Assembly (NCBI RefSeq): GCF_001642735.1
Contig: NZ_LWHM01000003.1
Span: forward strand, 62,001-126,000
Reading direction: 5' to 3'
DNA: 64,000 nt
Source: Pseudohongiella nitratireducens
GTDB taxonomy: Bacteria; Pseudomonadota; Gammaproteobacteria; Pseudomonadales; Pseudohongiellaceae
Under the pieces are notes generated by a model. The model was not told the origin of the DNA and did no database searches. It worked only from the letters and a program-made list of their open reading frames with translations. Shown piece by piece: positions 9,438 to 18,088 of the stretch. Each line of letters starts with the position of its first letter. Positions within the stretch are counted from its first letter, which is position 1. A program made the translations under genes and the position numbers.

Positions 9438-11201
9438 ATGAGTTCACCTTCCCGACAACGACCGAACAACCGCCACCCACTTCTTCAGGCCCTGGGGTTT
9501 GTCAGGCCATATCGCTGGCAAATGCTCACCGCCATGCTGGCTCTCATTTTCACAGCTGCTATTACATTAGGACTGGTTCAGTTCGTGCGGGTCATTGTCG
9601 ATTCGGGGTTTGTAGCCGGCTCTCAGCAATCCCTTACCCAGGCAATTGCCGCTTTTATTGTCATGGCCATGCTGCAGGCAGCCGGCACCTTCTGCCGGTT
9701 TTACTGGGTCTCCTGGCTGGGTGAGCGAGTGACAGCAGACATTCGGCAGGCTGTCTTCCGCCATTTGCTCTCATTACCGCCTGCGTATTTTGAAGAAAAC
9801 CGCAGTGGTGAAATTCAGTCGCGAATCACCACCGACACTACCCTGTTGCAGACTGTGATCGGCTCTTCCGCCTCTGTCTCACTGCGTAATATATTGCTGC
9901 TGTTTGGCGGAGTGATTTTTCTGTTTATCACCAACCCACGCCTGACCAGTGTGGTTCTGCTTTGTATTCCCGTTGTTATTGGCCCCATCGTGCTATTCGG
10001 CCGGAGGGTGCGCCGCCTGTCGAGAAGCACACAGGAAGAAGTCGCCCATGTCGGCGCTTACGTCGGCGAAAGTATTCAGCAAATTAAAACCGTACAGGCC
10101 TACAATCACCAGAGCGAAGATATCCGCCAGTTCGGCCAGCACACCGAGCTGGCCTTCCGCGCAGCACTGTCACAAATCAAGTCCCGTTCCATCATGATTG
10201 CCCTGGTGATGACTCTGGTATTCACTGCTCTGGCCGCCATGATCTGGGTAGGAGGACAGGACGTCATCAGCGGCAGGATGAGTGCCGGTGAACTCACAGC
10301 TTTCATCGTCTATGCCGTAATGGTGGCGACCGCTGTCGGTGCTGTCAGCCAGGTAATCGGCGACCTGCAGCGTGCTGCAGGTGCTACTGACAGGTTAATG
10401 GAACTGCTGAATGTCGAGGTCGCTGAATCTCAGACTAAAATCACTGATTCCCTGCCGGACAGAATCACCGGCAAAATAGAAATAAATAACCTTAAATTCT
10501 ACTACCCTACACGCCCCGAACAGGCTGCCTTGCATGATCTCAGCCTCGAAATACCTGCCGGCAGCAGCCTCGCCCTGGTGGGCCCGTCAGGTGCCGGAAA
10601 ATCGACATTACTGGATTTACTACTGCGCTTTTACGACCCCGATAGCGGCGACATCAGACTTGATGGCCAATCCCTGTTAAAAGTGCCTCATGAAGATCTA
10701 CGGCGCCATGTCGCGCTTGTCAGCCAGCAACCGGCCATTTTCACAGGAACCATAGCCGACAATATTAAATATGGCAGACCCGAGGCCAGTGACGATGACA
10801 TGCAGGCAGCTGCCGACGCCGCTTTTGCCAGTGAGTTCATTAACCGCCTGCCTGACACCTGGCACAGTTTTTTAGGCGAGTCAGGAACACGGCTGTCGGG
10901 CGGCCAGAAACAGCGCCTGGCCATTGCTCGCGCCATTTTGAAAGACCCGAGAATTCTGCTACTGGATGAAGCAACCAGTGCCCTCGACGCCGAAAGTGAA
11001 AGGAATGTACAGCTCGCCATCGAAAAACTGATGCCTGGACGAACGACTATCGTGATCGCGCACCGCCTGGCAACTGTCCGCAATGTCGATCGAATCGCCG
11101 TTCTCGACCAGGGCCGCCTGGTAGCGCTTGGCAAACATGACGAACTGATGGAAACTTGTGACTTGTATGCCCGGCTGGCAAACCTGCAGTTTTCGCAGTA
11201 G
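9438..11201 (+). CDS. ABC exporter, fused membrane and ATPase domains (MsbA-like)
   Basis: A 587-residue half-transporter. Six membrane helices fill about residues 25-310 and a nucleotide-binding domain follows from about 345. The ATPase has GPSGAGKST, LSGGQKQRLAIARA, the Walker B LLLDEATSALD and the H-loop IVIAHRLATV. It would act as a homodimer exporting a lipid or hydrophobic compound. It resembles the bacterial group often called MsbA-like or lipid-export ABC, but the absence of a lipid A gene nearby argues against naming it msbA. Confidence 0.92.
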   Translation: MSSPSRQRPNNRHPLLQALGFVRPYRWQMLTAMLALIFTAAITLGLVQFVRVIVDSGFVAGSQQSLTQAIAAFIVMAMLQAAGTFCRFYWVSWLGERVTADIRQAVFRHLLSLPPAYFEENRSGEIQSRITTDTTLLQTVIGSSASVSLRNILLLFGGVIFLFITNPRLTSVVLLCIPVVIGPIVLFGRRVRRLSRSTQEEVAHVGAYVGESIQQIKTVQAYNHQSEDIRQFGQHTELAFRAALSQIKSRSIMIALVMTLVFTALAAMIWVGGQDVISGRMSAGELTAFIVYAVMVATAVGAVSQVIGDLQRAAGATDRLMELLNVEVAESQTKITDSLPDRITGKIEINNLKFYYPTRPEQAALHDLSLEIPAGSSLALVGPSGAGKSTLLDLLLRFYDPDSGDIRLDGQSLLKVPHEDLRRHVALVSQQPAIFTGTIADNIKYGRPEASDDDMQAAADAAFASEFINRLPDTWHSFLGESGTRLSGGQKQRLAIARAILKDPRILLLDEATSALDAESERNVQLAIEKLMPGRTTIVIAHRLATVRNVDRIAVLDQGRLVALGKHDELMETCDLYARLANLQFSQ

Positions 11202-11304
11202 TAACAAAGGTAACGACACCTGTCACTGCAGAAAAATTGACGTTAGAATCTGAGTCTGCAAGAATCCAGCGAACTCCACTCTACCTTCAATATTGGTGCT
11301 ACGG

Positions 11305-12882
11305 ATGTCCTGGTGGGCGCTTCCATCCTTCGTCGGCATGCTGACGGCATTATATGCAGCATTAAACAGCAACAAGTATGTTCGCTATCCGGCCAACCTC
11401 TACTTTAGTCTGTTGAGCTTCCTGATTGCCTGGTGGTGTATGGGCCAATGGATTGTATTGCCATGGGAGATATATTCTTACCGATATTTCTTTGCCAAAC
11501 TGCAGTATATCGGCATCGCCTTTACGCCTTTTATGTGGCTGGCATTTGCCCTGTCATACAGCGATTACAACCACTGGCTAAGAAAATATCAGACTGTCCT
11601 GTGGATATTACCGGGCATCACAGTTTTTGCCGCTTTTACTAACGACTACCATTCTCAGCTTTGGCAATCTTTTCAGGTCATTCCCGGCCAGCTTGCCAGC
11701 CAGATTGAATACGGCCCCTGGTTTCAGGTGTACGCCCTTTGCGCCTATATGGTGGTGCTTGCTGGAACCGTTATCCTGATTTTGCGCATCAGGGCATCAT
11801 CCGGTCATTGGTCACAGTTACTGGCAGTCTCTTGCGCACCTGTGTTTGTGCTGATCGCCAATATGGCTTATCTGTTTGATCTCAACCCCTTACCTGTAGA
11901 CCCGACTCCCAGTGGTTTTGCTATTGCATCCCTGATTGCCCTGGTTGCCTTGCGTCAGAAACTGTTCTCAGTCTCCCTGGTCGCCAGGCGTGAGATTTTC
12001 AGGCAACTTGCTGACGGCATCATTGTCATCGATCACCGCCTGTTGATTGTAGACAGGAACCCGAGTGCGCAAAAACTGCTTAACAATGAACTGGCCATCG
12101 GCGAAACAATTGACACCTTGCTTCCGGCAGGATTTCTTCACAAACCGGAGAATGAAAGCAGCCAGATGAGACTGGGAGGTCTCTGGTTGGACATTCGGTT
12201 TTCCTCACCCCTGAACCTGAACAACCATAGTTATGGCCGAATTGTCGTTATGCGGGATATTACCCAGGAAGTCGCCACTCAGGAAACGTTGATTCAGACA
12301 CAGGTGCAACTCAAGGAACTGAACAACAAACTGGATCACATGGCCCATATTGATGAACTGACTGGCCTGGCCAATCGTCGCCGATTTTACGAGCAACTTA
12401 ACCATGCATGGTCAATCAGCCAACAGTTGAATAATGACCTGTCTGTTGCCATTCTGGATTTTGATTACTTCAAGCAAGTCAATGACACCTATGGGCACCA
12501 GACAGGTGACCGCGTTCTCAGCCAGGCGGCACAGTCAATGCAACACCAACTGAACGAGATGGATCTGCTTGCGCGGCTGGGAGGTGAAGAGTTTGCCTTG
12601 CTGCTCCCGGGCAGAGACCTGGAAAGCGCACTTCATGTTGCTGACCGAATACGTACAGCCCTGACCAGGGAAGTTTTTATGGCGAATGAAGGCACACAAT
12701 TCCATATTTCGGTCAGCATCGGGGTTGCCAGCCTGCTCTCCGCGAAAGGTAGCGCTGACCTGCTGATATCCAAAGCCGATGAAGCGCTGTACTACAGCAA
12801 ACAGTCAGGACGTAATGCCGTGTCATTTGCACGTATGGATGGTGAAATTCGCCGTTATCCATTAGCTACCCGGAGTCAGTAA
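11305..12882 (+). CDS. Diguanylate cyclase with 7TM histidine-kinase-type sensor domain
   Basis: A 525-residue membrane enzyme predicted to make cyclic di-GMP. About seven N-terminal membrane helices (residues 1-225) match the 7TM sensor domain first described in histidine kinases (HisKA_7TM type). A PAS-like segment (about 230-330), a short coiled coil and a GGDEF domain follow. The active motif is GGEEF. The position of the inhibitory RxxD I-site holds NEMD, so product inhibition is probably absent. I prefer the ATG at 11305 over a TTG at 11293. Confidence 0.9.
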   Translation: MSWWALPSFVGMLTALYAALNSNKYVRYPANLYFSLLSFLIAWWCMGQWIVLPWEIYSYRYFFAKLQYIGIAFTPFMWLAFALSYSDYNHWLRKYQTVLWILPGITVFAAFTNDYHSQLWQSFQVIPGQLASQIEYGPWFQVYALCAYMVVLAGTVILILRIRASSGHWSQLLAVSCAPVFVLIANMAYLFDLNPLPVDPTPSGFAIASLIALVALRQKLFSVSLVARREIFRQLADGIIVIDHRLLIVDRNPSAQKLLNNELAIGETIDTLLPAGFLHKPENESSQMRLGGLWLDIRFSSPLNLNNHSYGRIVVMRDITQEVATQETLIQTQVQLKELNNKLDHMAHIDELTGLANRRRFYEQLNHAWSISQQLNNDLSVAILDFDYFKQVNDTYGHQTGDRVLSQAAQSMQHQLNEMDLLARLGGEEFALLLPGRDLESALHVADRIRTALTREVFMANEGTQFHISVSIGVASLLSAKGSADLLISKADEALYYSKQSGRNAVSFARMDGEIRRYPLATRSQ

Positions 12883-12889
12883 TAACGGG

Positions 12890-13654
12890 TTAGCGGTTTC
12901 GCTCATAGATGGCCATATTAAGCACACTGGCCAAATTCAATGACTCGATATTTCCGCTGCCAGGGATGGTAAACCGTTGACAATGTTGATTATCCGCCAG
13001 CCATTCGGGTAGTCCCCTGGCTTCATTGCCAAACACCAGGCAATCAGCACGGCGAAAATCAGCTGAGCTCATTGGATCTCCTCGCATATCCAGGCAGGCA
13101 ATCCGGGAAAACCGCTCTGACAACGTGGCTGGTTCAACCTGGGTTTCCACCGGAACATGATAAATGGCCCCCATACTGGCACGCACGCATTTACCATTGA
13201 AAGGATCAACGCTGTCCGGGCTCAACAGGCACTGATACTGTCCAAACCAGGCAAGCGTGCGCAATATGGTACCCAGATTACCTGGATCCTGAACCTGGTA
13301 TAAGTATACAGCGGGAATGCTCTTGCCACTGTCCGGCGGCGTTACTGACCGGGGAAGCGCCGACTTTGGCACACAGGCAATAACGCCCTGAGGCGTTTTT
13401 GTATCGCTGATCCGGGCCATAATACCTGACTTAATCGTTTGCACACCAAACCCGGACGGCAGCTCCCCGGTATAGTTTTCATCGACCAGCAAGAGACTGT
13501 TACATAGCTCAGGATTGCTGACTGAGGCTCGTGTCAGCTCACTTATCAGATGCTCACCTTCTGCCAGAAACCAGGGCGCCTGCTGGCGAAACTTTTTCTG
13601 GGCGAGCTGTTTTAACTCTGTCGCGGTAAATCTCAACGTTATTTTGCCTGTCAT
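12890..13654 (-). CDS. TrmH/SpoU family RNA 2'-O-methyltransferase
   Basis: A 254-residue SPOUT methyltransferase. An N-terminal substrate-binding region (about 1-95) precedes the knot domain. The motifs include QDPGNLGTILRT (motif 1, with the catalytic Arg), LVFGNEARGLP (motif 2) and IPGSGNIESLNLASVLNMA (motif 3). It probably modifies a ribose of tRNA or rRNA in the cytoplasm using SAM; the target nucleotide is not evident. It converges with the diguanylate cyclase gene at 7 bp. Confidence 0.9.
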   Translation of the reverse strand: MTGKITLRFTATELKQLAQKKFRQQAPWFLAEGEHLISELTRASVSNPELCNSLLLVDENYTGELPSGFGVQTIKSGIMARISDTKTPQGVIACVPKSALPRSVTPPDSGKSIPAVYLYQVQDPGNLGTILRTLAWFGQYQCLLSPDSVDPFNGKCVRASMGAIYHVPVETQVEPATLSERFSRIACLDMRGDPMSSADFRRADCLVFGNEARGLPEWLADNQHCQRFTIPGSGNIESLNLASVLNMAIYERNR

Positions 13655-13817
13655 CGCTATGGGTGTTATTACTTTTATTGCTGCTAGTAATCATTCCTGT
13701 CCATTACAGCCCGGCTAATATTTGCGACGCCAATGGCGCCCTCCATCCTGACTGTCAGCAAGAAATACTGCAGATATGCTATGCTTTTGTTTTTGCAATG
13801 TCACCGAAAACATCCTT

Positions 13818-14438
13818 ATGGCTCGATCCAAAAGCAGCAAACGCTGGCTGAATGAACACGTCAGCGACCCTTATGTAAAACAGGCCCAGGTGGATGGCTA
13901 CCGTTCACGCGCCAGCTACAAATTGATAGAAATCCTGGATAAAGATCAACTGCTGCCTCGACAAGGAGCAGTACTGGACCTGGGGTCAGCGCCAGGCGGG
14001 TGGTCACAGGTAGTCGCGGCCAGATTACAGGCCAAAGGTAAAATCATTGCTTCAGATATCCTGCCCATGGACAGTATTGCCGATGTTCATTTCATACAAG
14101 GCGACTTCACAGAGCAGGCAGTTTACGATGAAATCATCACAGCCCTGGATGGCAACCAGGTCGATCTTGTCATGTCAGACATGGCGCCCAACCTGTCAGG
14201 CATTGATGCCACAGATCAGGCTGCCTCGATGTACCTGGTAGAGCTGGCACTGGATATGGCCAGAAATACACTAAAACCTGGAGGCGGCTTTTTAGCCAAA
14301 GTGTTTCAGGGTGAAGGTTACGAGGCCTATGTGAAAGATTTGCGCAGCAGCTTTGATAAAGTCCTGATCAGAAAACCGAAAGCGTCCCGGCCACGTTCCC
14401 GTGAAGTGTACCTGGTGGGCAAGGGCTTTCGCCCTTGA
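13818..14438 (+). CDS. rlmE: 23S rRNA (uridine-2552) 2'-O-methyltransferase
   Basis: A 206-residue RrmJ/FtsJ enzyme that methylates U2552 of 23S rRNA during large-subunit assembly. The SAM motif [13 protein letters not shown], the SDMAPNLSG block and the C-terminal KPxASRxxSxExYLVxxG tail are all present. [11 protein letters not shown] at the start is the usual N-terminus, so I use the ATG at 13818 and not the longer frame from 13776. In enterobacteria rlmE precedes ftsH; here it is followed by an opposing gene, so that linkage is lost. Confidence 0.96.
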   Translation: MARSKSSKRWLNEHVSDPYVKQAQVDGYRSRASYKLIEILDKDQLLPRQGAVLDLGSAPGGWSQVVAARLQAKGKIIASDILPMDSIADVHFIQGDFTEQAVYDEIITALDGNQVDLVMSDMAPNLSGIDATDQAASMYLVELALDMARNTLKPGGGFLAKVFQGEGYEAYVKDLRSSFDKVLIRKPKASRPRSREVYLVGKGFRP

Positions 14439-14472
14439 GCCCACACATCTGCACTATCGACTTTATCGCCTG

Positions 14473-16224
14473 TTAATATCCAACCGCAGCGCCATCTCCG
14501 GCACGGGAATCGGCAGCACCGTGATAAAGACCACTTTCTGCATCATGGTAAATACCCATGGCGTGCCCCTGAGTGCCTCTGACACGGGTTTCATGCCCTT
14601 TGGCCTCATATATTCTTAATGTGTCAGGAGAAAAACGCATGGCTTCCATGCTGGTCACGTCCGGTAACCACTGGTGGTGAATACGGCCGGCTTCCACTGC
14701 TTCAGCGACATTCATGTCGTGATCAATCATGTTCAGGATGACCTGCATGGTGGTGTTAATAATGGTACGGCCACCGGGGCTGCCAATCGCCAGCACTGGT
14801 TTGCCATCTTTGGCAACAATGGTCGGCGACATGCTGGAAAGCATGCGCTTCTGGGGAGCGACCAGATTGGGATCCGTACCGATTTGCCCAAACCGGTTAG
14901 TGACACCGGGAACCGGGTTGAAATCGCCCATCTCATTATTGAGCAGGTAACCGCCACCTTCGGCCACAATACGTGAGCCATAGCTGTTTTCCAGGGTATA
15001 AGTCAGGGATACCATATTGCCTTCTGCATCCACTACTGAGAAGTGTGTTGTCTCTTCACTTTCATAAATGCCGGCATAAGCAGATTCATCACTTTCTGAG
15101 GCCTGCTCCATATCAATACTGGCTCGCAGGCTGGCAGCGTGCTCTTTGCTGGTCAGGCGAGTCAGAGGCATATCCGGGTTAAAATCGGGATCACCCAGGA
15201 ACTCAGCACGGTCGGCAAAGGCACGGCGCATCGACTCGGTCAACACATGCAGGTAGTCGGCTGAATTATGCCCCATCGCCGCCAGGTCATACCCTTCCAG
15301 GATATTCAGCATTTCCACAATGGCAACACCACCGGAACTGGGCGGTGGCATGCTAACGATATCGTACCCGCGGTAAGTGCCACGAATGGGCTCGCGCTCA
15401 ACCGCTTCGTACTTGGCCAGGTCTTCTTCGGTGATCAGACCGCCGTTCTCTGCCATGAAGTCTGCCAGCATTTTGGCGTTCTCACCTTTGTAAAAGCCGT
15501 CCCGGCCTTCATCACGGATTCGCTCCAGCGTCCGGGCAAGGTCGGGCTGTTGCCAGGTATCACCAATCTCGTAGGATGAGCCATCAGCCTTGCGGAACAC
15601 GGCTGCGGAGGAAGGGAACTGATCCCAGAAAGACTGGTTCCGGTCAAAGCCAGAATAGAGTGCGTAAGTGATCGGGATACCGTCTCGAGCCAGTTGCACA
15701 GCAGGGTCAACCAGCTCAGCCCAGGGCAATTTGCCATATTTCTGGTGCGCCTGGTACATGCCGGCTACCGTGCCCGGCACGCCCACCGACAGAAAGCCAC
15801 GGTGCTGCATGTTGTTGCTTTCTCCGTCCATGCCGACATACATCTGCTCTGTAGCCGCCAACGGCGCTTTTTCACGAAAATCAAAGGTTGTCGCGTGGCC
15901 GTCTTCCCCGTGATAAACCAGAAAACCACCCCCACCGATATTACCGGCAGTGGGCCAGGTCACGGCCAGCGCAAATGCTGTTGCCACGGTGGCATCAATC
16001 GCATTACCGCCATTTTTGAGAACATCAACACCCACTTCCGATGCGATCCGTGAGGCGCTCGTCACGATCCCGTTTTCTACCCGCAGCGGTGTTCGCCCAC
16101 CTTCGGCATACAGCGCCAAAGGAAACAGCACCAGCAAGACTGCAATAACAGCTTTGCAACGCATGGCACAGGAACGTAAAACCACAGAATGCATAGTCTG
16201 TGATTGCATGGAAAGACGGTTCAT
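14473..16224 (-). CDS. ggt: Gamma-glutamyltransferase
   Basis: A 583-residue periplasmic Ntn-hydrolase that cleaves gamma-glutamyl bonds, such as those of glutathione. A signal peptide ends near YAEGG. The precursor is expected to self-cleave before the Thr of ETTHFSVVD, giving large and small subunits. GGGGF, PPPSSGG, the SYGSRIV region and the SPGGRTI block fit the family. The gene is 45 bp downstream of the D-amino acid aminotransferase gene and may be in its operon. Confidence 0.95.
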   Translation of the reverse strand: MNRLSMQSQTMHSVVLRSCAMRCKAVIAVLLVLFPLALYAEGGRTPLRVENGIVTSASRIASEVGVDVLKNGGNAIDATVATAFALAVTWPTAGNIGGGGFLVYHGEDGHATTFDFREKAPLAATEQMYVGMDGESNNMQHRGFLSVGVPGTVAGMYQAHQKYGKLPWAELVDPAVQLARDGIPITYALYSGFDRNQSFWDQFPSSAAVFRKADGSSYEIGDTWQQPDLARTLERIRDEGRDGFYKGENAKMLADFMAENGGLITEEDLAKYEAVEREPIRGTYRGYDIVSMPPPSSGGVAIVEMLNILEGYDLAAMGHNSADYLHVLTESMRRAFADRAEFLGDPDFNPDMPLTRLTSKEHAASLRASIDMEQASESDESAYAGIYESEETTHFSVVDAEGNMVSLTYTLENSYGSRIVAEGGGYLLNNEMGDFNPVPGVTNRFGQIGTDPNLVAPQKRMLSSMSPTIVAKDGKPVLAIGSPGGRTIINTTMQVILNMIDHDMNVAEAVEAGRIHHQWLPDVTSMEAMRFSPDTLRIYEAKGHETRVRGTQGHAMGIYHDAESGLYHGAADSRAGDGAAVGY

Positions 16225-16269
16225 TTTAACCTCACTTGCTACTCATTTAGGTACGGTAGTGAATCTAAG

Positions 16270-17148
16270 TCATATGGATTTCGCAGCTGCTTCGTCCAGC
16301 AGGTGCTGTTTGTATAATGCGCGCAAATTACGAGTGACTGGTCCCGGGCTACCATCACCGATGGAATGGCCATCAATACTGGTTACCGGCAAGATCAGGG
16401 TAGTCGCGCTGCTCAGCATTGCTTCATCAGCGGCCAGGGCTTCTTCCACCGAGAATGCGCGTTGTTCCAGACGCACTCCTTGAGACTCGCACAGTTCAAG
16501 AATGACCCGGCGACGTATACCCGGCAAAATAGTACGGGACAGGGGGCGAGTGACCAGTACACCATTACTGACGATAAAGGCTGAAGAAGATCCACCCTCT
16601 GTCACCATGTCATCTTCTGTCATCCAGGCCTCGAAAGCTGATTTCGCAGCTGCTTCCTGCTTGGCCATACACTGCGCCAGCAAATTCAGTGACTTGATGT
16701 CACGTCGTTTCCAGCGCAAGTCAGGCACAGTCACCACCGACACTCCCGACTCCGCCGCAGGGTTTTCAAGAATATTCCGCTCGGCACTGAACATCATTAA
16801 TGTCGTGGGCGTATCTTTTGGATAAGCAAAGTCCCTTTTAGCAACGCCACGGGTTACCTGCACATAAACACTGCCTTCGTGCAGCTTGTTACGTGCAATC
16901 AGTTCACGCAAATTATCCAGGTACTCATCGCGCCCGCACGGCCAGGCCATCTCAATAGCCTCCAGACTGCGGCTAAGGCGCTCGACTGAGTAGGCTTCAT
17001 CCACGAGTTTGCCCTCAATGACAGGTATCACCTCATAAACGCCATCACCAAACAGAAAACCACGGTCGAATACCGACACGGTAGCTTCCTGAGCGGGTAC
17101 AAACACCCCATTGATGTAAACCTGACCGATACTTGCTTCAATGCCCAT
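16270..17148 (-). CDS. dat: D-amino acid aminotransferase (class IV PLP enzyme)
   Basis: A 292-residue fold-type IV aminotransferase. The PLP lysine is in RDIKSLNLLAQ, and EGGSSSAFIV and the C-terminal LPVTSIDG glycine/threonine region bind the cofactor phosphate. FDRGFLFGDGVYEV near the start is a family hallmark. The RDIKSLN form and the C-terminal sequence fit D-alanine-type transaminases better than branched-chain IlvE. With ggt downstream, a role in turnover of glutamyl peptides or D-amino acids is possible but unproven. Confidence 0.88.
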   Translation of the reverse strand: MGIEASIGQVYINGVFVPAQEATVSVFDRGFLFGDGVYEVIPVIEGKLVDEAYSVERLSRSLEAIEMAWPCGRDEYLDNLRELIARNKLHEGSVYVQVTRGVAKRDFAYPKDTPTTLMMFSAERNILENPAAESGVSVVTVPDLRWKRRDIKSLNLLAQCMAKQEAAAKSAFEAWMTEDDMVTEGGSSSAFIVSNGVLVTRPLSRTILPGIRRRVILELCESQGVRLEQRAFSVEEALAADEAMLSSATTLILPVTSIDGHSIGDGSPGPVTRNLRALYKQHLLDEAAAKSI

Positions 17149-17490
17149 TATGCTCTCCTGCTATTCAGCGTCATCAACCACATATTAACAACCCGCCGTC
17201 CATCAGATCAGGCAAGGGTGCAGCATGCAGACAATTCCGCCATCATTAAACTTAACACTGTCGGAAACCAGAAAGCCTCCCCGCTTCCTACTATATTTAT
17301 ACCCGTTGAGTTTCTCCATGAATATTATCGGGTTTTACGGTGATTATTGTTGGTCGGAATGGTTCAGATTGAAAAGGAGGACGGCCGAACCGTCCTAGCC
17401 TTCTGGCGAGTTTTCAATTGCGAGGATCGATCCAGCTTGCGTGGGAAAGCAGCCAGGCCATCATTTCACGTAGCGCGGCCAGTCAGCCAG

Positions 17491-17649
17491 GGCACCATAG
17501 ACCAGATTGCAGACAATAAAGACCACGTTCAGCACCTCGGGCGTCGCTCGATAAAGCGGGCGGACTGTTTGAAGCCGTCAGGCTGAGTTTCCGCCCGCCG
17601 AGCGACGCCCGAGGTGCTGTGGTCGTCTGCAATCTGGTCTATGGTGTCC
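17491..17649. repeat. Structured inverted repeat, copy 1
   Basis: An imperfect palindrome of about 159 bp. The outer stem is 22 bp perfect (17493-17514 with 17625-17646). A 6-nt A-rich bulge, a 6-bp stem, a 4-nt bulge and a 20-bp stem follow, all bulges on the left arm. The apex contains a further 9-bp stem (GCGGGCGGA with TCCGCCCGC) and a small AGCC/GGCT hairpin. A homologous element with different stem sequences is at 35707-35875. The class is unknown to me; it is not an ERIC, REP or attC element by motif. Confidence 0.9.
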
Positions 17650-17689
17650 TGGCGATACGCGATACGCGGTACGCGATATGCTAAGCACA

Positions 17690-17716
17690 ATAAAAAAGGG
17701 AGCTTGCGCTCCCTTT
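17690..17716 (-). terminator. Rho-independent terminator, minus strand
   Basis: A 9-bp stem (17695-17703 with 17708-17716) with a 4-nt loop is followed on the minus strand by a T-rich run (TTTTTTATT). It lies about 210 bp past the end of the small ORF at 17924-18001 and would end a transcript of about 340 nt, or read-through from the serine hydrolase gene. Confidence 0.75.
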
Positions 17717-17923
17717 CCGTGATGCCCGGTTCCAACGGAACCAACTCTTGCAAACTTGCTGTCAAACTTGTGGCTGGGACTGACTGTACTGCTGCCTCTT
17801 TACCAGCCAGTTACCGGCCAGAGTCGTTCATCAAACAGCTCAGGCCACTGGCAGGTTGTACAGCCTCAGCTGCAATCAGTGCCAACAAAAATCTGTCATC
17901 CGTTCAACAAGAGTGGAGTGTTA

Positions 17924-18001
17924 TCAAACCGCCAGAATGTTACCTCTGGTTTTATCAATACCACCAACATCCATTGAAACCACAGCCATATCACTAGACA
18001 T
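17924..18001 (-). CDS. Possible 25-residue small protein with an extended Shine-Dalgarno
   Basis: A short ORF encoding a 25-residue peptide beginning MSSDMAVVSMDVGG and ending RGNILAV. What makes it notable is its start: the 13-nt AAGGAGGTGATCC, almost the full complement of the 16S rRNA 3' end, lies 7 nt (from GGAGG) before the ATG. A perfect TTGACA hexamer lies further upstream (18065-18070) and a terminator downstream (17690-17716). It has no membrane segment and no recognised family. It could be a small protein, a leader peptide or the translated part of a regulatory RNA. Confidence 0.45.
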   Translation of the reverse strand: MSSDMAVVSMDVGGIDKTRGNILAV

Positions 18002-18002
18002 T

Positions 18003-18070
18003 GGATCACCTCCTTTTCACTCTCAGTTGAACATGGATTTAGACTAAAGTGCGCAGGAATTATCTGTCAA
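18003..18070 (-). promoter_or_regulatory. Candidate promoter and super-strong RBS for the small ORF
   Basis: On the minus strand a perfect -35 TTGACA (18065-18070) is followed after 18 nt by TAGTCT, a weak -10. The predicted start is near 18034. The ribosome site AAGGAGGTGATCC occupies 18003-18015. The unit begins only about 20 bp past the stop codon of the serine hydrolase gene. Confidence 0.45.
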
Positions 18071-18088
18071 CCTTTAATTTCTGTTTTT

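Larger units (their letters stand above)
17149..18088. other. 940-bp intergenic stretch: structured repeat and small transcription unit
   Basis: No conventional gene is visible here. From left to right it holds about 340 bp without a recognisable feature except a short hairpin near 17380-17395, the long inverted repeat 17491-17649, a tandem-like run of CGATACGCG units (17652-17680), a minus-strand terminator (17690-17716), about 200 bp of unexplained sequence, and a promoter-RBS-small ORF unit on the minus strand (17924-18070). Several short open frames cross the repeat; I treat them as by-products of the palindrome. Confidence 0.7.

Noticed and set aside
13776-13817. Upstream extension of rlmE
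   Set aside because: The standard N-terminus begins at the ATG at 13818 and the extension is Cys/Phe-rich and not family-like.
17491-17649. Integron attC site, ERIC or REP element
   Set aside because: No RYYYAAC/GTTRRRY core pair, no integron integrase nearby, and no match to the REP or ERIC consensus that I know.
17347-17765. Small open frames crossing the structured repeat on both strands
   Set aside because: They run through the palindrome, and similar frames arise in the second copy at 35717-35968 only because the repeat is shared. No family or ribosome site supports them.
17756-17997. Plus-strand frame with a hydrophobic N-terminus that resembles a signal peptide
   Set aside because: No recognisable mature domain, no ribosome site and antisense to the candidate small transcription unit.
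18001-18016. Plus-strand GGATCACCTCCTT as the 3' end of a 16S rRNA gene
   Set aside because: The sequence to its left does not match 16S rRNA; the same bases on the minus strand are better read as a strong ribosome binding site.
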